This document shows positions 14,222-18,031 of a stretch of 18,031 bases of DNA, piece after piece. The DNA is from Verrucomicrobiaceae bacterium (GTDB lineage: Bacteria > Verrucomicrobiota > Verrucomicrobiia > Verrucomicrobiales > Verrucomicrobiaceae). The stretch spans positions 1 through 18,031 of the forward strand of contig JAGKWZ010000097.1 in NCBI GenBank assembly GCA_021151605.1, read 5' to 3'. The notes beneath the pieces were generated by a model, which saw only the letters and a program-made list of their open reading frames with translations, ran no database searches and was not told where the DNA came from. The position numbers and the translations under genes are program-made. How positions within the stretch are numbered: position 1 is the stretch's first letter; each line of letters opens with the position of its first letter.

Positions 14222-16207
14222 ATGAGCGATCCCATCCGACACGAATGCGGCCTAGCCGTCGTCCGACTGAAAAAGCCACTGGCCTACTACCAGGACACCT
14301 ACGGCACCGCTCTCTACGGTTTCAATCTCCTGGCCTCCCTGATGGCGAAGCAGCGCAATCGTGGACAGGACGGCATTGGCATCGGCTGCTGCAAGCTGGA
14401 TATGCCACCTGGTGCTCCCTACCTCTTCCGCGAACGCTTTGACGTATCGGTCGAGCAGATGGGCCAAGTCTTTGCCGACATTCGCAAGGACTACAAACGC
14501 ATCGCCCGCCGCATCGATGGAGAGCGCAAAGAGGAGCGACATGAGACCGGCATGGAGCATCTGCCTTTCGAAGAAGATCCCGAGGCTATCAAACGCGAAT
14601 TCGAACTCGCCGGTGAGATCAATATCGGCCACCTCCGCTACGGCACCTCTGGCGGGCTTGGAAAAGCCTGTCTTCACCCCTATCTGCGCCGCACCACATG
14701 GCCCACGCGCAGCCTCATGGTGATGGGGAACTTTAACCTCACCAACTCCGGCGAACTCAATCGCGTGATGATGCAGCGCGGTCAGCATCCCGTCTTTGGA
14801 ACGGATACTCAGAGTGTGCTCGAGGAGATCGGCTTCCAGCTCGATGAAGCCCACACGCAGCTCTATCATGAACTCCGCGACAGCGGCATGGCAGGGACAG
14901 AAATCCCGCACCATATCAGTCAGCGACTGAATGTCGGGGATATCGTCCGCAAGTCTGCTCAGATCTGGGATGGCGGCTATGCCATCGTCGGCGTCATCGG
15001 CTGTGGTGACCTCTTTGTGATGCGTGACCCCAGCGGCATTCGGCCCTGCTGGTATTATGAAAATGACGAGATCCTCGCCTTTGCTTCCGAGCGAGTGGCC
15101 CTGATGTCCGTTCTCGAAGTGCCTGAGGAAGAAGTGAAAGAACTCCCTCCAGCGCATGTCGCCATCATGAAGTCCTGTGGTGCATTCACCATGGAAAAGT
15201 TCACCGAGGTCCGCGAGCCGAAGCCTTGCTCCTTTGAACGCATTTACTTCTCCCGTGGCAATGACTCTGAGATCTACAAGCAGCGCAAACGCCTCGGCGA
15301 GCATCTTGTCGAGCAGGTGATCGAAGGCATCGAAAACGACTTCGAGCACACAGTTCTCAGCTTCATTCCCAATACCGCCGAGACCGCCTACTTCGGCTTC
15401 CTGGACGGCCTGCGCAAAAGTCGTCGTGTGGCTGTCAAGGATGCCATCATGGAGATGCTCTCCAAAGGTGAGATGGATGAGTCAAAGCTCGATGATCTTG
15501 TTCTCCGGAATTGGCCACGGGCTGAAAAGATCGCGCTCAAGGACATCAAGATGCGCACCTTTATCGCCTCAGAAACTGGGCGTGATGAACTTGTGTCCAG
15601 TGTCTATGACATCACCTACGGAGTCGTCACAGAGAAAGACAACCTCGTTGTCATAGATGACAGCATCGTCCGTGGCACCACGCTGAAGACCTCGCTCCTG
15701 CGAATCCTCGCCAGGACGAATCCAAAGCGCATCCTCGTGCTTTCGACAGCACCACAGATCCGCTACCCAGACTGCTATGGCATTGATATGTCCGAGTTGG
15801 GTAAATTCATCGCCTTCCAGGCTGCTGTGAGCCTCCTCAAAGAGCGGAATATGCGCCATGTCCTGCGTGACACCTACAATGCCTGCGCCGCAGAATTGAA
15901 AAAGCCCCGTGAGGAAATGCGCAATGCCGTGAAGGCCATTTACGCCCCGTTTACCGACGAGGAGATCTCCGCCAAGGTCGCCCAACTTGTTTATCCAACG
16001 CGAACGGCTTGGAAGGGCGAGGTGAAGATCATTTTCCAGACCATCCCCGGCCTTCACGCTGCCCTGGACCTCGACGGAGGTCCAAGCTTTGGAGACTGGT
16101 ATTTCAGTGGTGACTATCCCACGCCCGGCGGATTTGCCGTCGTCAACCGCGCCTTCATGAACTTCTTCGACAAGAAAGAAGGGCGAGCCTACGACACGCT
16201 GCTGTAG
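14222..16207 (+). CDS. purF: Amidophosphoribosyltransferase, long Bacteroidetes-type
   Basis: PurF makes phosphoribosylamine from PRPP and glutamine, the first committed step of purine synthesis. The 661 residues exceed the ~470-510 of classical PurF but match the long form I know from Bacteroidetes. The N-terminal class II glutaminase has its nucleophile at C9 in MSDPIRHECG, which must be exposed by removal of an 8-residue propeptide, plus HLRYGTSG (137-144), GNFNLTN (169-175) and RDPSGIRPCW (268-277). An insert with charged helix (about 85-130) follows the first strands. The phosphoribosyltransferase domain has the PRPP loop VVIDDSIVRGTT (476-487). The C-terminus ends with the family-typical GDWYFSGDYPTPGG. 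The start is fixed by the Cys position. The B. subtilis-type iron-sulfur cysteines are not evident. It is 197 bp from pheA, so may have its own promoter. Confidence 0.9.
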   Translation: MSDPIRHECGLAVVRLKKPLAYYQDTYGTALYGFNLLASLMAKQRNRGQDGIGIGCCKLDMPPGAPYLFRERFDVSVEQMGQVFADIRKDYKRIARRIDGERKEERHETGMEHLPFEEDPEAIKREFELAGEINIGHLRYGTSGGLGKACLHPYLRRTTWPTRSLMVMGNFNLTNSGELNRVMMQRGQHPVFGTDTQSVLEEIGFQLDEAHTQLYHELRDSGMAGTEIPHHISQRLNVGDIVRKSAQIWDGGYAIVGVIGCGDLFVMRDPSGIRPCWYYENDEILAFASERVALMSVLEVPEEEVKELPPAHVAIMKSCGAFTMEKFTEVREPKPCSFERIYFSRGNDSEIYKQRKRLGEHLVEQVIEGIENDFEHTVLSFIPNTAETAYFGFLDGLRKSRRVAVKDAIMEMLSKGEMDESKLDDLVLRNWPRAEKIALKDIKMRTFIASETGRDELVSSVYDITYGVVTEKDNLVVIDDSIVRGTTLKTSLLRILARTNPKRILVLSTAPQIRYPDCYGIDMSELGKFIAFQAAVSLLKERNMRHVLRDTYNACAAELKKPREEMRNAVKAIYAPFTDEEISAKVAQLVYPTRTAWKGEVKIIFQTIPGLHAALDLDGGPSFGDWYFSGDYPTPGGFAVVNRAFMNFFDKKEGRAYDTLL

Positions 16208-16266
16208 CCCACATTTTTTCCGATTCGGGCGAACTCAGTTCGTTTTGTTTCGTCTCCGTAGCGCCG

Positions 16267-16344
16267 TAGTGCTCAGTTGGTTTTCCGCTTGGCGGATTTC
16301 CCTCTGAGCACTATGAAATGACCACTTTGTTCGTAACAAAGTGG
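16267..16344. repeat. Nested and tandem hairpins between convergent genes
   Basis: TAGTGCTCAG (16267-16276) pairs perfectly with CTGAGCACTA (16304-16313), and inside its loop TCCGC (16284-16288) pairs with GCGGA (16292-16296). Next to it CCACTTTGTT (16322-16331) pairs with AACAAAGTGG (16335-16344) over a 3-nt loop. All lie in the 144-bp gap between purF and nuoG, which converge. They could act as bidirectional terminators, although no clear U-run follows either stem, or be REP-like repeats. Confidence 0.6.
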
Positions 16345-16351
16345 CTCTCAA

Positions 16352-18031
16352 TCAGCCAACAATGATCCCCTTGGTCTTGCGCTCTTTTTCACGTTCAAGA
16401 AGAGGGATCTTTTCCCCAGTCTCAAGGATTTGTACGCCGAGGTCGCCAATCTTGGCAAAGCTAAGTCCGGAGAAGGCCGGCACTTCAGCGGCGAGGCGGC
16501 TGAAGACATCCTCAATACTATGCAGACCATTGGAACCACCGCAGGCGACGACGAGATCACGCAAGATTTCCCAGGTATCGCGGGCGCTGCCTGGGGCGTT
16601 CACCGCCTTGTTCAGGCGCTGGAGACGACCGGTGACATTGATCATGCTGCCGCGCTTTTCTGCATAGGCGTTTCCAGGAAGCACCACATGGCTAAGTTCA
16701 GCGCTTGGGTTGGCGAGAATGTGTAAGGAGACGAGGCAGTTTACCTTCTCCAGATCACGCTGTGTAAAGCCAGCTTTCAGCAGGTTTTCGCCGAGGGCCA
16801 GAACAACGCGGAAGCGACCACGCCCCATTAATTCCGTAATGCCAGCAAGCTTTGTCCCAGGCTCGATACCCAGGATCTGCTTCGCACCAGTGGTGTTAGG
16901 ATTCATGTCGTCAGAACGCAGGTAGTTGTCTGCGCCACCAGCGCGTGGGATGACATCGATATGCTCAGTGCCAAGGGTCTTGGCGAGCTGCTTCACAAAG
17001 AAGAGTTCTTCATTGGTCATGCGTGCGCTGGCGATGATGGCGATCTCTTCACCTTTCACGCCAGATGTAGCATCTGCCACGGCCTGGATGGCCTTCTTCC
17101 ATGAGGTCACTTCATGTTTCCCAGCGCTTTTTACCATTGGGTCGGTGAGGCGGAACTCGCTGTTCACGAAATGGAAGTCGAGACGCCCCTGGTCGCACAT
17201 CCAGTTCGAATTCACATCGTTATTGTCGCGTGGTGTCTGGCGGTAAATCGTGTCACCACGAGCACCGATTTCCGTATTGCAGCCACGACCACATTTCGTG
17301 CAAAGGCTGTTCGTTTCACTGAGGAACCAGACGCGCTGCTGGAAGCGGAAGTCGTTCGAGGTCAAAGCGCCGACGGGGCAGATATCGACGGTATTGAGCG
17401 AGTAGTTGTTCTCCAGACGCTTGCCCGGATGAACTGCCAAAGTGGTGAAGCTGCCGCGCTCGGTGAAGCCCAGCACTGGATCATCGGCGATTTCGGCAGT
17501 GAAGCGGATGCAGCGGCTGCACATGATGCAGCGCTCGTCATCGAGGCGGACGCGGGGTCCAATATCGACATTCTTGGGCTTCTTGACCTTTTCTTCGCGG
17601 AAGCGGCTCTCGCCCTTGCCATGCTCGACACTGAATTCCTGGAGGCGACACTCACCAGCCTGATCGCAGATTGGGCAGTCAAGCGGGTGATTGATAAGGA
17701 GGAACTCCATCACACCTTTGCGAACTTCCTGCGTCAGAGTGCTTTCAGTTCGGATACCCATTCCTTCGGAAATGGTGTTCGCACAAGCAATGACCGGACG
17801 CGGCATCCAGCCGATCTTCGGCATGCCGTGCTCGTCTTTCTCAGGTTCGGTGCCTGGAGCTGGACGCGGTGGCATGCCCATCTCCACGAGGCACATACGG
17901 CAGTTCCCAGGAGAGGAAAGCTTCGGGTGGTAGCAGTAATGCGGCACCTCTTTCTGCACCTGTTTGCAGGCCTCGATCATGCGAGTTCCCTTGGGGAACT
18001 TGTACCACACGCCATCGATCTGGACATTGAC
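16352..18031 (-). CDS. nuoG: NADH-quinone oxidoreductase subunit G, 5' end outside window
   Basis: NuoG is the large iron-sulfur subunit of the peripheral arm of respiratory complex I, passing electrons from NuoF toward the membrane part. The frame is open to the right edge (first visible codon at 18031), leaving 559 residues. Numbered from there: the [2Fe-2S] ligands are C33, C44, C47 and C83; the N5 cluster has H115 with C119, C122 and C128 (HPLDCPICDQAGEC); N4 has C168, C171, C174 and C218; the extra N7 cluster, which only some bacteria have, is present as C244, C247, C251 and C279. The rest is the molybdopterin-oxidoreductase-like domain, which probably binds no cofactor. The protein is short beside E. 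coli NuoG (~900 residues). Other nuo genes presumably lie beyond the right edge, an inference. Confidence 0.92.
   Translation of the reverse strand, partial: VNVQIDGVWYKFPKGTRMIEACKQVQKEVPHYCYHPKLSSPGNCRMCLVEMGMPPRPAPGTEPEKDEHGMPKIGWMPRPVIACANTISEGMGIRTESTLTQEVRKGVMEFLLINHPLDCPICDQAGECRLQEFSVEHGKGESRFREEKVKKPKNVDIGPRVRLDDERCIMCSRCIRFTAEIADDPVLGFTERGSFTTLAVHPGKRLENNYSLNTVDICPVGALTSNDFRFQQRVWFLSETNSLCTKCGRGCNTEIGARGDTIYRQTPRDNNDVNSNWMCDQGRLDFHFVNSEFRLTDPMVKSAGKHEVTSWKKAIQAVADATSGVKGEEIAIIASARMTNEELFFVKQLAKTLGTEHIDVIPRAGGADNYLRSDDMNPNTTGAKQILGIEPGTKLAGITELMGRGRFRVVLALGENLLKAGFTQRDLEKVNCLVSLHILANPSAELSHVVLPGNAYAEKRGSMINVTGRLQRLNKAVNAPGSARDTWEILRDLVVACGGSNGLHSIEDVFSRLAAEVPAFSGLSFAKIGDLGVQILETGEKIPLLEREKERKTKGIIVG

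Noticed and set aside
14252..15349. 365-codon open frame on the minus strand opposite purF
   Set aside because: It lies entirely antisense to a gene with clear family identity. Its translation has no recognisable domain, and long antisense frames are common in GC-rich coding DNA.
16230..16242. CGAACTCAGTTCG followed by TTTTGTTT as an intrinsic terminator of purF
   Set aside because: Only four base pairs can form with a realistic loop, too weak to call as a terminator.

Overview
The window looks like chromosomal DNA of a member of the Verrucomicrobiota, most like Prosthecobacter/Verrucomicrobium relatives. This is inferred from gene content, not from a marker gene: a secreted SHD1-like protein, coiled-coil plus beta-sandwich secreted proteins, a PVC-style multihaem cytochrome next to a sorbosone/glucose-dehydrogenase-like beta-propeller, weak or absent Shine-Dalgarno sequences, and hairpin-type interspersed repeats. 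I see no phage, integrase, transposase, CRISPR array, tRNA or rRNA.

Layout. At 1-206 (minus) is the 5' end of a lipoprotein with a probable 3D domain. manA (364-1335, plus) converges on a secreted SHD1-like protein (minus, ending at 1345). That gene is divergent from a small Spx/ArsC-like thioredoxin-fold gene (2183-2539, plus). From 7218 down to 2496 four minus-strand genes lie head to tail: a coiled-coil/beta-sandwich/SNase-like secreted protein, a shorter paralogue without the nuclease-like domain (4-bp overlap), a secreted propeller-like protein, and a protein of the family often labelled 3-methyladenine DNA glycosylase, whose end overlaps the Spx-like gene. A Dabb-domain gene (7325-7633, plus) follows.

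From 11921 down to 7644 a second minus-strand cluster encodes a DJ-1/PfpI protein, a secreted cytochrome with five CxxCH motifs, and a secreted PQQ-dehydrogenase-like propeller. The natural reading is a periplasmic oxidation module: the propeller oxidises a substrate and the cytochrome takes the electrons. The signal-peptide coding regions of both secreted genes are built from interspersed-repeat DNA.

From 12165 to 16207 the plus strand carries housekeeping genes: scpB, pheA (12 bp apart) and a long Bacteroidetes-type purF. purF converges, across a hairpin-rich spacer, on nuoG (minus, 5' end beyond the window), which has all four expected iron-sulfur ligand sets.

The observations I rate highest are the repeat-derived N-termini of two adjacent exported redox proteins, the SNase-like domain lacking two key catalytic or metal-binding residues together with its truncated paralogue, and the prephenate dehydratase domain in which several active-site signature residues, including the TRF threonine, are replaced. 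I did not find a clear new defence or mobile system.
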